Assembly (NCBI GenBank): GCA_947471985.1
Contig: CANIZL010000020.1
Location: 1-64,000, forward strand
Source: Verrucomicrobiota bacterium
Lineage (GTDB): Bacteria > Verrucomicrobiota > Verrucomicrobiia > Limisphaerales > UBA9464
Reading direction: 5' to 3'
DNA: 64,000 bases
The translations under genes were made by a program, and so were the position numbers. The notes under the pieces were generated by a model. The model did not search any database, was not told the origin of the DNA, and saw only the letters and a program-made list of their open reading frames with translations. Below, one piece after another: positions 8,801 through 16,554 of this stretch (within the stretch, counting starts at the first letter, position 1; each line of letters begins with the position of its first letter).

Positions 8801-9421
8801 GCCGAGGGCCGCACCGGCAACGCCGCGCCGCCGGTGCACTTCGACAAACTCCGCAAGGAACTCACCGACAAGCTCAAACGTGATCCGTCGGCCGACGACA
8901 TCTATTCGCACCTGATGTATCCGGCGGTATTTGCGGAGTTTGAAAAGCACCGGAAGGAATTCGGCGACGTCAGCGCGCTGCCGACGTCCGCCTTTTTCTA
9001 CGGCCTGCGCCGTGGCGAGGAGATCAATGTGGAGATCGAAGCCGGGAAATCCCTGATCATCCGGCTGATCAACGTCAGCGAGCCCGACAAGGATGCGCGT
9101 CGGACGGTGACGTACGAACTCAACGGCATCACCCGCGAGACGTACATCGCGGACAAGAAGGTGGCGCCGCAGACCAAGAGCCGGGTGAAGGCGGATCACG
9201 CGGATCCGTTGCAGTTGGGCGCGCCGATTCCGGGCCTGATCAGCAGCATCGCCATCTCGGTGGGGCAGAAGGTCGCCAAGGGCGAGAAGCTCTTGATGAT
9301 GGAAGCGATGAAGATGCAGACCACGGTCTATGCTCCGGTGGACGGTGTTATCGCGGAATTGCCGGTGGCGCTGGGCGATACGGTCGCCAGCAAGGACCTG
9401 TTGGTACGGCTGCGGGTCTAA
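5879..9421 (+). CDS. pyc: Pyruvate carboxylase
   Basis: A 1180-residue single-chain biotin enzyme that makes oxaloacetate from pyruvate, bicarbonate and ATP to refill the TCA cycle. The biotin carboxylase domain fills residues 1-490, with the ATP-grasp glycine loop GGGGRGMRVV near 180 and EMNPRIQVEHTVTE near 308. The carboxyltransferase TIM barrel begins at VTDTTFRDAHQS near 557 and includes DMAGL and HFHTHDT. The C-terminal biotinyl domain carries the lysine of MEAMKMQT near 1144. The domain order and length match alpha4 pyruvate carboxylases. The ATG at 5879 is chosen; a second at 5951 (MAANRSEIA) would remove a 24-residue extension that may be spurious. It begins about 100 bp after the aspS terminator and ends in its own terminator, so it is a single transcription unit. 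Confidence 0.97.
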   Translation: MPSRTSPLAVTAPAVPKHREFKKLMAANRSEIAIRIFRAATELGLKTVAVFAQEDRFCMHRFKADEAYTVGIGKGPVAAYLDIPSIIAMAVERGVDAIHPGYGFLSENANFARACAAAGIAFVGPRPELLDMMGDKTAARSLAQRINVPTLPGTEEAITDRDEAMKTARQIGFPLIIKAAFGGGGRGMRVVHKAADLGGLLDEAQSEAERAFGNAAVFLEKYIPHAKHIEVQILGDQHGNVIHLHERDCSIQRRHQKVVEVAPSFGLPEGVIQELCEAAARMAREVRYDNAGTIEFLYDLDHHKWYFIEMNPRIQVEHTVTEVITGLDLVRAQILIAQGHSLHSREVGMPKQEDVPRNGYAIQSRVTTEDPENKFMPDYGKLLAYRSPGGFGIRLDGGMGYSGAVITPFYDSMLVKVIASGQTYEIAMDRMDRALREFRIRGVKTNIPFLENVIRNPVFRSGQATTTLIDTTPELFSFKSRKDRATKLLTFLGNVIVNGNPHAKGFVPAKALALSKSPLSGAATPGATPPPGTRQMLLELGPKKFAEWTHKQKRLLVTDTTFRDAHQSLMATRVRTYDMLACAESLAYRVGGGANGLFSLEMWGGATFDTAMRFLNEDPWERLRTLRAKIPNVCFQMLFRGSNAVGYSNYPDHVVAGFVKHAAESGMDIFRIFDSLNYLPNLRVAMEAVQGTHAICEGALCYTGDILDDRRDKFSLQYYVKLAQELERMGAHFLAIKDMAGLCRPLAAKKLVKALKEAVGLPIHFHTHDTAGTQAAAILNASEAGVDVVDLALASMSGSTSQPNLNSLVAALQHSPRDTRLDLPALNEFSDYWEKVREQYEPFDTAPKTGSAEVYLHEMPGGQYTNLKEQAASMGVSHRWPEIARTYAEVNQLFGDIVKVTPSSKVVGDMALFLFSRGIKPADVVNLEPGTTSFPDSVVDMLGGGLGWPEGGFPEAVQRVVLGEKRAKEAHQAYAEGRTGNAAPPVHFDKLRKELTDKLKRDPSADDIYSHLMYPAVFAEFEKHRKEFGDVSALPTSAFFYGLRRGEEINVEIEAGKSLIIRLINVSEPDKDARRTVTYELNGITRETYIADKKVAPQTKSRVKADHADPLQLGAPIPGLISSIAISVGQKVAKGEKLLMMEAMKMQTTVYAPVDGVIAELPVALGDTVASKDLLVRLRV

Positions 9422-9467
9422 ACGGGCCGACCGGCCTCAGGGTCGGTTGAGCTACGCAAACTGGATC

Positions 9468-9509
9468 ACCGGGGTGTCGGGCGCAGGCCGGACACCCCGG
9501 TTGTTTTTT
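9468..9509 (+). terminator. Intrinsic terminator after pyc
   Basis: An 11-bp perfect stem (ACCGGGGTGTC at 9468-9478 and GACACCCCGGT at 9491-9501) with a 12-base loop, followed by TG and six T (9504-9509). Confidence 0.93.
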
Positions 9510-9581
9510 AGCGGCCGCGTTATGTGCCGGGCGCTGGAAGTGTGGCCGGTGATTTCGTGTGCGGTGACGCGGAGCCAACCG

Positions 9582-10550
9582 TCAGTTTTTCTTACCTTGG
9601 CGCCACTGATCGAGGGCCACGGCGAGAACGATGACGGTGCCGATGACGATCTCCTGGGCGAAATTGGGCCAACCGCACAAGCTCGCACCGTTGCGCAAAA
9701 CGGCCATCACCAAGGCCCCAATCAGGGAACCCAGGATGCTGCCGGCGCCGCCGCTGAGACTGGCGCCCCCAATGACCACGGCGGCAATGATGTCCAGTTC
9801 CAGGCCCTGGGCGATGGATGGATCCCCTTGGGTGAGGCGGGATAGCTGCATCCAACCGGCGAGTCCGAAGAACAATCCGGCGACGCCGTAGATCTGGATC
9901 CGGGTCAAACCGATACGGATGCCGCACAAGCGGGCGGTGGCTTCGCTGGACCCGAGGGCGAAGATCCGGCGGCCGAAAATGGTGCTCCGCAGGATGAAAG
10001 CAGTGAAGACGGCCAGCCCGAGCGCGAGCCAGACACCCGGGGGCAGGGGGAACAATTCCCGCGGCGCCGAGCGAGCCATCAGGCTGTTGATCGGCGCGTC
10101 ACCCGGAATGCTGATCGTCTGGCTGTTGCCCAGCCATTTGGCGGAACCGCGGACAATACCCATCATGCCCAAGGTCACGATGAAGGGCAGGAGGCGCAGA
10201 CCCGCGATGAGACTGCCATTGATGAGACCGATGGCACCGCCCGCCAGAATCACGGCGGCGGCCGCGGGCCAGGTCCCCCAGCCGGTGGTCAGCAATTTCG
10301 CGCCCAGCACGCTGGTGAGCGCCACCACGGCGCCGACGCTGAGGTCGATGCCGCCGCTGATGATGATCAGGGTCATGCCCAAGGCGCCGACCGAGACGAT
10401 GACCGTCTGGACGAGCACGGTCTTCAGGTTGCCGGGGGCAAAGATGAAGGGCCGGGCCTCGGTCAGGGCAAAGAGGCCGCAGACGAAGAGCAGACCCACA
10501 AAGGGGCCGCCGACCTGCAGCCAGCGGGCGAGACGGATCTTGGAGATCAT
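9582..10550 (-). CDS. Ribose/sugar-type ABC transporter permease
   Basis: A 322-residue inner-membrane permease of the BPD_transp_2 (RbsC/AraH) family, with about nine hydrophobic segments. The region GMTLIIISGGIDLSVGAVVAL (about residues 57-77) is the family hallmark. EATARLCGI (about 203) and VVIGGASLSGG (about 258) are the cytoplasmic coupling-loop and late-helix motifs. Such proteins import sugars together with an ATPase (RbsA type) and a binding protein (RbsB type). Neither is found downstream or upstream in this window. The upstream gene on this strand, a secreted TIM-barrel isomerase, ends only 30 bp away, so the two are probably cotranscribed. The substrate cannot be inferred beyond 'sugar'. 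Confidence 0.92.
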   Translation of the reverse strand: MISKIRLARWLQVGGPFVGLLFVCGLFALTEARPFIFAPGNLKTVLVQTVIVSVGALGMTLIIISGGIDLSVGAVVALTSVLGAKLLTTGWGTWPAAAAVILAGGAIGLINGSLIAGLRLLPFIVTLGMMGIVRGSAKWLGNSQTISIPGDAPINSLMARSAPRELFPLPPGVWLALGLAVFTAFILRSTIFGRRIFALGSSEATARLCGIRIGLTRIQIYGVAGLFFGLAGWMQLSRLTQGDPSIAQGLELDIIAAVVIGGASLSGGAGSILGSLIGALVMAVLRNGASLCGWPNFAQEIVIGTVIVLAVALDQWRQGKKN

Positions 10551-10580
10551 ACGCAGTCGGGGATTCGCGCCGGGCGCGGG

Positions 10581-11657
10581 TCACCGGACGCCGAGGCCGA
10601 TCACTTCGCGGAGATAGCGGAGACTCCGTTCCAGCTCTCCGCGCTGGCTCTTCGGATCATTCGAATCGTGCTGGGGAATCGCCCGTCCGCGGCGCACGAG
10701 TGCTTCAAATTGCGCCAGTTCGGCGGCGGGCTTTTTGGGGAAGTTCTTCCAGAAATCCGCTTCCAGATAGGGGAACTCCACGGCGAACCCGCCAATGGTT
10801 TCCACGTTCACCGCCGCCTGCGGGCAGAGTTGGGCGTAGCGTTGGAAATAGGCCTTCCAATCAATGATCCCGCCTTCACCAAAAGCAGTCCACTGCACCT
10901 TCGCGCCCTTCTCGGTGGCCCAGACGGCGGAGTCCCGGAGGCTCGTGGAAATCGTATAGGGGCCGAGGATTTCCAGACTTTGCCGGGGATCCTCCAGCGT
11001 CCACAGGGCGTTGCCGGAATCCAGATTGGCGCCGACCCAATCGCGGCCGGCGGTTTCCATCAGGCCGACCAGCTCACGGGCGGTCATGTCGCCGGCGTGG
11101 TTTTCGATGGCCACCTTGATCCCGAGGTCGCGGGCCAGACTTCGTTGGGACTGGAGCACCCGGACCGTGTCGGCGATGCGGGCCTCGATGCCGCCGGGCG
11201 TGGCGCGGTCTTCGCGGCCGCCGAGGACCACACGGAAAAGGGGCGAGCCGACCGCCTTGGCGAGTTTCAGGCCCAGCGCGAGATGCTCCTCCGCGGTGCC
11301 CCAATCGCGCTTGAAGCGGACGGAGGTGGGGCAAATCGACCAGGATCCCAGCAGGATCGCCAAGCCCTTGTCTGCGGCGTACTTTTGCAACTCCGTAGCG
11401 GCGGATGCTTCGAGTGAACCGAGCCCGGGGAGGTCGGTGATGAAGAGCGTGTCGAGCTTCAGATCGGCTGCGAAATCCACGAGCGCGCGGCCCTTTAAGC
11501 CGAGGGCGCGCACCGCGAAGTTGTCCATGCCGAGCGGGATGCGGACGCTTTGGCCGGCGGCGTTGGAGAGGCCGGCAGCGCGGACAGACCCGGGCCCGGT
11601 GGTGGCGAGAACTGCCCCACTGACCGCCAGGGTGCGAACGAAATCACGTCGATTCAT
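10581..11657 (-). CDS. Exported sugar phosphate isomerase/epimerase-like TIM barrel
   Basis: A 358-residue protein with a Tat-like signal (MNRRDFVRTLAVSGAVLA) and an AP endonuclease 2-type TIM barrel, found in sugar isomerases and epimerases. Candidate metal ligands sit in the usual places: Glu in VAIENHAGD (about 186), Asp in GANLDSGNA (about 213), and Glu in NVETIGGF (about 285). The Tat signal fits a cofactor-bearing enzyme folded before export to the periplasm. It lies 30 bp upstream of the sugar permease on the same strand, which supports a role in handling an imported or modified sugar. The exact substrate is unknown. Exported members of this family are common in Planctomycetota and Verrucomicrobiota. 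Confidence 0.82.
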   Translation of the reverse strand: MNRRDFVRTLAVSGAVLATTGPGSVRAAGLSNAAGQSVRIPLGMDNFAVRALGLKGRALVDFAADLKLDTLFITDLPGLGSLEASAATELQKYAADKGLAILLGSWSICPTSVRFKRDWGTAEEHLALGLKLAKAVGSPLFRVVLGGREDRATPGGIEARIADTVRVLQSQRSLARDLGIKVAIENHAGDMTARELVGLMETAGRDWVGANLDSGNALWTLEDPRQSLEILGPYTISTSLRDSAVWATEKGAKVQWTAFGEGGIIDWKAYFQRYAQLCPQAAVNVETIGGFAVEFPYLEADFWKNFPKKPAAELAQFEALVRRGRAIPQHDSNDPKSQRGELERSLRYLREVIGLGVR

Positions 11658-12043
11658 GCGGAAGAACCCCTACTTCGCATCTCGACGCCCCTCAAGGCAA
11701 GGGCGCTTTTGCCGTAGGGAGGAATTCGGGCGTTCCTCGGCATGATCTTGGAGAAGATGGGGAGGAGTTCGCGGTGGGAAACGGCGTGGAATTCACCGGA
11801 CGCGTCAGAAGTCGCGATAGCGTCGTGGACTGCGGTAGTCCCCTACCGCTTTGGAGTGGGATGTGGAAGCGCCCGTGGTGTCCGGAGACACTGCGGTACC
11901 TGCCCGCTGGTGATTTGGGCGCCGATCCGACTCGCGAGTTTGATTTCCAAAGCGTCAGAGGACTGCCGCAGTCCACGACCTCGCGGGATTCTCACGCCGT
12001 GTGAGCCGTCGCGATGGCGTCGTGGACTGGGGAGACTCCCGAT
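11658..12043. other. Gene-free stretch holding a REPIN-like element
   Basis: This 386-bp stretch lies between the TIM-barrel gene and the CxxCH dehydrogenase gene. It holds the inverted hairpin pair listed separately (about 11810-11990) and a possible degraded third arm at about 12006-12036, where GTCGCGATGGCGTCGTGGAC is kept but the hairpin is weakened. No coding signal was seen. Confidence 0.75.
11810..11990. repeat. REPIN-like element: two inverted REP hairpins
   Basis: The left arm reads AGTCGCGATAGCGTCGTGGA, then a hairpin GCGGTAG-TCCC-CTACCGC at 11832-11849, then TTTGGAG. The right arm is an inverted copy with its hairpin at 11952-11969 (GCGTCAG-AGGA-CTGCCGC, one mismatch). The distance from hairpin edge to hairpin edge is 138 bp. 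The same architecture, with 137 bp, is found twice at 36.5-36.9 kb. The inner sequence is also related when one copy is turned round (compare 11914-11938 with the complement of 36567-36590). Confidence 0.75.
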
Positions 12044-15000
12044 TTACTTGGCGGCCGTTTGGACGGGTTCGAGTCGGAGGTCGCTCCAATAGGCGAATTC
12101 CCAGTTCCAATCCGTGGCGGCGTTTTCCAGGCGTAGCACGATGCGGCGGCCGGCGAAGCGGGCGAGGTCCAACCGGACGTTGCGCCAACGGACGCCGTCC
12201 GTGGCGTGATCGATGACCTGCCGGTGGAGAACCTCGCCGTCGGCCACGATGCGCAGTTCCCAATCGCCGCGTTCGTGCGCGGCCACGGAGAAGCTCAGGG
12301 CCATATGCTCGTCGGGCGCAAAATTGATCGCGCGCACCAAGGCCGCGGGTGTACGGGCATCGATGGGATGCGTCATCAGCACGTTTTTGCGGCCGGCGAA
12401 TTCCGGGAACTTCGCCGGGGCGCCTTCAAACGGCGGGCAATCGACCTGCCAGCCCGGCGCCCAAAGTGCGAGCGCCTCGCCGTCGGTGGGACGTTCCACG
12501 GCAGCGGACGTGTTTTCGCCGGACAGTTCCTTGCGCCGTTCCTCGTTCAGCGGCTTGCCGTCCTGGGGCGGGGCCAGGATGTACCAGATCAGATTCCGGA
12601 AATCCGCGTCAGGCATCTGTTCCAGTCCTTCGGGCATCACGGAGTTCTCGGTGACGGTCAGTGATTTCACGTCGCCCTTGTTCACGATTTCCTCGGCGGG
12701 GCCGGCCATCGCCAGGCGCACGCGCACCGCGGTGTTTTCCACCAGGCGCCCGCTTAGGGTGCGTTCGTCGCGGGTTTCGACGATTACGTTTTCGTAGCCC
12801 TGACCGATGATTTCGTTCGGATGGATGACGTTATGCAGCAGCGCGTCGAGCGAGCTGCGGCCAACGCCAGTGAGGTCCGGGCCCACCTGGGCGCCTTCGC
12901 CGTGGAGGAGATGGCAGACGAGGCAGGTTTTTTTCGCCAGTTCATGTCCGGCGGCGAGATCCACCGGGCCGTTGAGCACCACCCGGCGTTTTTCAGCAAT
13001 GAGCTTGAGTTTGTCGGCCGGGGTGCCGCGCACTTTGCCGAAGAGTTGTTCGGCCTTCGCCCGTTCCGCGTCGCCCTTGTCGTTGGCCAGGGTGCGGATA
13101 ACCGCGGGCGGCAGTTCGCCGCGCTTGATGTCGCCCTTTTCAACGGCGTTCAAGAGGGGCCATTTCCACTGCCAACGGGTGGGTGCGATCTCGGCGACGG
13201 CGGCGCGCACGGCGGGTGAATGGTGACTCCAACCCGCGAGCAACAACTTGCCGGAATCTTCGTTGCCCACTTCGGTGAAGGCGCGCACGGCGGCGACCTT
13301 GACGGCGTCGGGCGCGGGGCTGTCGATGACGGTCTGCAGGGCTTTGCGGGTGTCGTCGGCCTTGTGTTGGCGCGAGGCTTCAATGGCCTTCAATCGTTCC
13401 GGCACGGGGGTGCCGGCGTCGGTGATCTTGTCGAACAACCCTTTCAACGCGGCGGCATCGCCCCAAGTGGTGCCCAGGCGCTGGGCGCGGGTGACGACTT
13501 CGGGATTCGAACTGGCCAGCCACTTCTTGAGCAGCGGCTCCGTGGGATGTTGCGGCACCATGGCCTTGCCGCGCTGGCCTTCGATCAAACCATCGAGCAC
13601 CGCCACGAGCAGGGGCGAGGTGACGTTGAGTTCCTCGGCCAGTTCCAGGCTTTTATCGACCAGCCAGTTTTGACGGGCATCGCAGAAGCGGCGGACGGTT
13701 TTGTAGGCGAGCCGGGCGGACAGCGGGAGATGGGATTCGCCATTTTCGACAAACCATTTGGCCGTCGCACTGGGATCGTACATCAGGCTCGGCTCCAAGG
13801 CGGTCCAGATCAGAAAGGGCAGGTCGCGGTCGGTGGTGTCCTTGGCGTGATCCAACAGAGCCAGGGCGACTTCCGCGACGAACGGGCCGCTGGTGGACGG
13901 TTCCGTGCGCGGGGGCGAATTGATTGTCAACGAGCCGCTGCTGTACTCGCGCAGGGCGCTGGCGACACCGGCCTGGACGGTGGCTTCCTCATCGGCCGCC
14001 AGGCGTTTGAGACGTTGCAGCGAGGCGTCGGTGCATTGATTCCATTCGCCGGTGAACAGGGCGGCCCAACGGCGCAGGGCGGGCTCGGTCGCGGCGGCGG
14101 CATCGTCGAGAATCGCATTATCGATCTGGCCGGAACTGTAGAGCGTCCAAAGCGAAGCCAGCCGGGTGTTGAGATTGGGGCCAAAGCGGAATTGCTGGAT
14201 GAGTGCCGCCTTCACGGTGGCAATGTCGCTGCGGCCATTCAGCAGGCGTTGGGCCGTGCGGCGTTGCCAGACATTGGCGTGACCCAGTTGCTTGACCAAT
14301 TCCGCGCTGCTCAACCGGCCCAGATCGTAGTCGGCGGCGGGACGGGACGGCACGGGCTGGCCGGGTTGATCACCTGTGTAAACCACCCGCCAGATCCGAC
14401 CGTGTTCGCGATCCACGCCACCGGGATCGGCGTTGGCGTTCTGGTAGCAGGGGTACTTGTCGTACCAATCCATGATCCACACCGCCCCATCGGGTCCCGT
14501 CTGGGTGCTGACCGGCATGAACCATCCGTCGTTGCCGCGCACGAAATCTCCGTTCGCGGACGCCACGAAGGTGCTGCCCTTCGTCGTCAGGCGATCCCGA
14601 TGGATGGCGTTGTCGTGGATGTTTCCCTGCAGGGCCATGCCCTGGAATTCGGCTGGATATTGATTGCCCTGGTAGATGTCCACCCCGGCGTAGGCCGCCA
14701 TGTGATGGGCATGATCGACGATGCTGGGCAGCACTTCATAGGCGTACGGATACGGCGTCTGGCCGGCCTGACGCTGATACATGCCGCCCGGGGCGAGGTG
14801 GAAAAAGTGATCAATGACGCAGGCGCTGACGAAGGCATTGCCGGCGGCATCGAAGTCCACGCCCCACGGATTGCTGGTGCCTTCGGCGAAGACCTCCAGG
14901 CGTCGATTGCGCGGCTGGAAGCGCGCGACGCCGGCAGTGAGGACGGTCGGGGTCCCGGGTTTATCGGGATCGGTGGTGCGGGAAATGGTAAACACCCCGT

Positions 15001-15640
15001 GGGTGAGGTACATTTGCCCGTCTGGTCCCCAGGTGAAGCCGTTGAGCAATTCGTGGCGGTCTTCCATTCCGAAGCCGGTCTGCACCACCGTACGTTCGTC
15101 GGCGACGCCATCGCCGTCAGTGTCCCGGAGGAAATAGAGATTGGGTGCGGCTCCCACGTAGACGCCGCCGTTGGCACAGAGCAGGCCGGTCGCGAGAGTG
15201 AAGCCGTCGGCAAACACCGTGACTTTGTCCACGCGGCCGTCGCCGTCGGTGTCTTCGAGAATCTTAACGCGGTCGCGGCCCTTTTCGCCGGGCTTGGTGC
15301 CGCTGGGGTATTCGTACAATTCCAGCACCCAGAGACGTCCGCGTTCGTCCCAGGACATGGCCACGGGGTTCACGACATCGGGTTCCGCGGCGAACAACCG
15401 CATTTCGAAGCCCTTCGGGACGGTGAATTTCTTCTGAGCGTCGGCGGGCGATAGCGCCGGCGTGCTGGCGGCGACGTGCTGGCCGGTGGTCTGTTTGCCG
15501 GGCGGCTGATTGGTGTAGAGCGGGAAGCCAAATTTGGGATGACGCAGCTCGGCGGACTGCGCGGTAGCGGCGAGGGCGAGGCCGACAACGAGGTTGACGG
15601 AAAACGGCAACGCTCCCGGGGAACTAAAAGAGGACTTCAT
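12044..15640 (-). CDS. PVC-type heme-binding CxxCH membrane-bound dehydrogenase
   Basis: A 1198-residue secreted protein; the ATG at 15640 gives MKSSFSS and a signal peptide ending near residue 32. Residues about 70-450 form the beta-propeller 'membrane-bound dehydrogenase' domain: VPKGFEMRLFAAEPDVVNP, DTDGDGRVDKVTVFADGF, and WIMDWYDKYPC. Helical HEAT-like repeats follow (about 470-880). A cytochrome c motif TCLVCH is at about 905, with HLLHGEGAQVGPDLTG after it. This is the standard PVC-type layout. The C-terminal ~140 residues (from WAPGWQVDCPPF on) form an extra beta-rich domain, perhaps a carbohydrate-binding sandwich. Such proteins are thought to oxidise sugars or alcohols in the periplasm, passing electrons to the heme. 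Substrate unknown. Confidence 0.9.
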   Translation of the reverse strand: MKSSFSSPGALPFSVNLVVGLALAATAQSAELRHPKFGFPLYTNQPPGKQTTGQHVAASTPALSPADAQKKFTVPKGFEMRLFAAEPDVVNPVAMSWDERGRLWVLELYEYPSGTKPGEKGRDRVKILEDTDGDGRVDKVTVFADGFTLATGLLCANGGVYVGAAPNLYFLRDTDGDGVADERTVVQTGFGMEDRHELLNGFTWGPDGQMYLTHGVFTISRTTDPDKPGTPTVLTAGVARFQPRNRRLEVFAEGTSNPWGVDFDAAGNAFVSACVIDHFFHLAPGGMYQRQAGQTPYPYAYEVLPSIVDHAHHMAAYAGVDIYQGNQYPAEFQGMALQGNIHDNAIHRDRLTTKGSTFVASANGDFVRGNDGWFMPVSTQTGPDGAVWIMDWYDKYPCYQNANADPGGVDREHGRIWRVVYTGDQPGQPVPSRPAADYDLGRLSSAELVKQLGHANVWQRRTAQRLLNGRSDIATVKAALIQQFRFGPNLNTRLASLWTLYSSGQIDNAILDDAAAATEPALRRWAALFTGEWNQCTDASLQRLKRLAADEEATVQAGVASALREYSSGSLTINSPPRTEPSTSGPFVAEVALALLDHAKDTTDRDLPFLIWTALEPSLMYDPSATAKWFVENGESHLPLSARLAYKTVRRFCDARQNWLVDKSLELAEELNVTSPLLVAVLDGLIEGQRGKAMVPQHPTEPLLKKWLASSNPEVVTRAQRLGTTWGDAAALKGLFDKITDAGTPVPERLKAIEASRQHKADDTRKALQTVIDSPAPDAVKVAAVRAFTEVGNEDSGKLLLAGWSHHSPAVRAAVAEIAPTRWQWKWPLLNAVEKGDIKRGELPPAVIRTLANDKGDAERAKAEQLFGKVRGTPADKLKLIAEKRRVVLNGPVDLAAGHELAKKTCLVCHLLHGEGAQVGPDLTGVGRSSLDALLHNVIHPNEIIGQGYENVIVETRDERTLSGRLVENTAVRVRLAMAGPAEEIVNKGDVKSLTVTENSVMPEGLEQMPDADFRNLIWYILAPPQDGKPLNEERRKELSGENTSAAVERPTDGEALALWAPGWQVDCPPFEGAPAKFPEFAGRKNVLMTHPIDARTPAALVRAINFAPDEHMALSFSVAAHERGDWELRIVADGEVLHRQVIDHATDGVRWRNVRLDLARFAGRRIVLRLENAATDWNWEFAYWSDLRLEPVQTAAK

Positions 15641-15786
15641 GCGGGCAATGCCGCAAATACCGACGAGAAACACCGGCTGGTCAATTCAGTTCGACCGCCG
15701 GAAACTCCGGGCGGGTTCGTCGCGGGGCGGGGTGCTTGGGGGGATTGCCCAGTTGCTTGCGACGCAACTGGTCCGAGTGTGCCGCC

Positions 15787-16527
15787 GTGATCGAGCACCA
15801 ACGTGACCGAGCCCCGAAGCCAGCTGGGTGGCGTTCGGGCTGGCGCCGCGTGGGTGTGCTCGCGTTGGTGCTGGTGGGCGTCGTGCTGTTGTTTCGCTCT
15901 TTTCCGGTGGGTGGCTACGTGACGTCGGCCTTGGAATGGGTCCGGGGGCAGGGGGCTTGGGCACCGTTGCTCTTTATCGCCGTGTACGTCGTGGCCTGCG
16001 TGCTTTTCGTGCCGGGCTCCCTGATCACGCTCGGGGGCGGGGCGCTCTTCGGTTGGTGGTGGGGTACCGTGTATGTTTTCGCGGGGGCCCTCGGTGGGGC
16101 GACGGTGAGCTTTCTGCTGGGCCGTTTTGTGGCGCGGGATTGGGTGACGCGGCGATTGGAGTCGCAGCCGCGGTTTCGGGCACTGGACCAGGCAGTGGGG
16201 CGGGAAGGCTGGAAAATAGTCCTGCTGACGCGTCTGTCGCCGGGATTCCCCTTCACGCTGCTGAATTATGCCTACGGCGTAACCCGGGTCTCCCTCCGCG
16301 ATTATGTATTTGCCTCCGCGGTGGGGATGCTGCCGGGCACCATTTTGTACGTTTACCTCGGGACCGTGGCCGGCGATCTGTCGCGGCTCGGACAGAGTCG
16401 CACCCGATCCACCGCCGAATGGGCGCTGCTCGCGGCAGGTCTGTTGGTGACGGTGCTTTTGACGTTTTACCTGGCCCGTTTGGCCCGGGAAGCCCTCGGT
16501 CGACGCCTGCCGCCAGCCACTGAGTAG
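15787..16527 (+). CDS. TVP38/TMEM64 (DedA/VTT-type) membrane protein
   Basis: About 246 residues with a GTG start at 15787; the frame is open from an ATG at 15736, and the true start is uncertain. Five or six membrane segments are visible. The VTT-domain signature is clear: FVPGSLITLGGGALFG (about 72-87), a glycine-rich re-entrant loop, then LTRLSPGFPFTLLNYAYGVT (about 138-157) and LPGTILYVYLGTVAG (about 178-192). VTT proteins are linked to lipid or membrane homeostasis. The next gene, 27 bp downstream, is a mercuric-reductase-like flavoprotein. In other bacteria these two families occur fused in one protein, so the pair probably works together. Confidence 0.9.
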   Translation: MIEHQRDRAPKPAGWRSGWRRVGVLALVLVGVVLLFRSFPVGGYVTSALEWVRGQGAWAPLLFIAVYVVACVLFVPGSLITLGGGALFGWWWGTVYVFAGALGGATVSFLLGRFVARDWVTRRLESQPRFRALDQAVGREGWKIVLLTRLSPGFPFTLLNYAYGVTRVSLRDYVFASAVGMLPGTILYVYLGTVAGDLSRLGQSRTRSTAEWALLAAGLLVTVLLTFYLARLAREALGRRLPPATE

Positions 16528-16554
16528 TCCTGGAACCTGAATCTCTCTTTGCTG

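Noticed and set aside
4446-9199. Long minus-strand open frames opposite aspS and pyc
   Set aside because: They are shadows of high-GC genes: the plus-strand products are complete conserved enzymes, and the antisense translations are Arg/His-rich with no family features.
13220-15454. A 744-codon plus-strand open frame opposite the CxxCH dehydrogenase
   Set aside because: The minus-strand product has a signal peptide, propeller, HEAT and cytochrome motifs. The plus-strand translation has none and only follows the third-base bias of the real gene.
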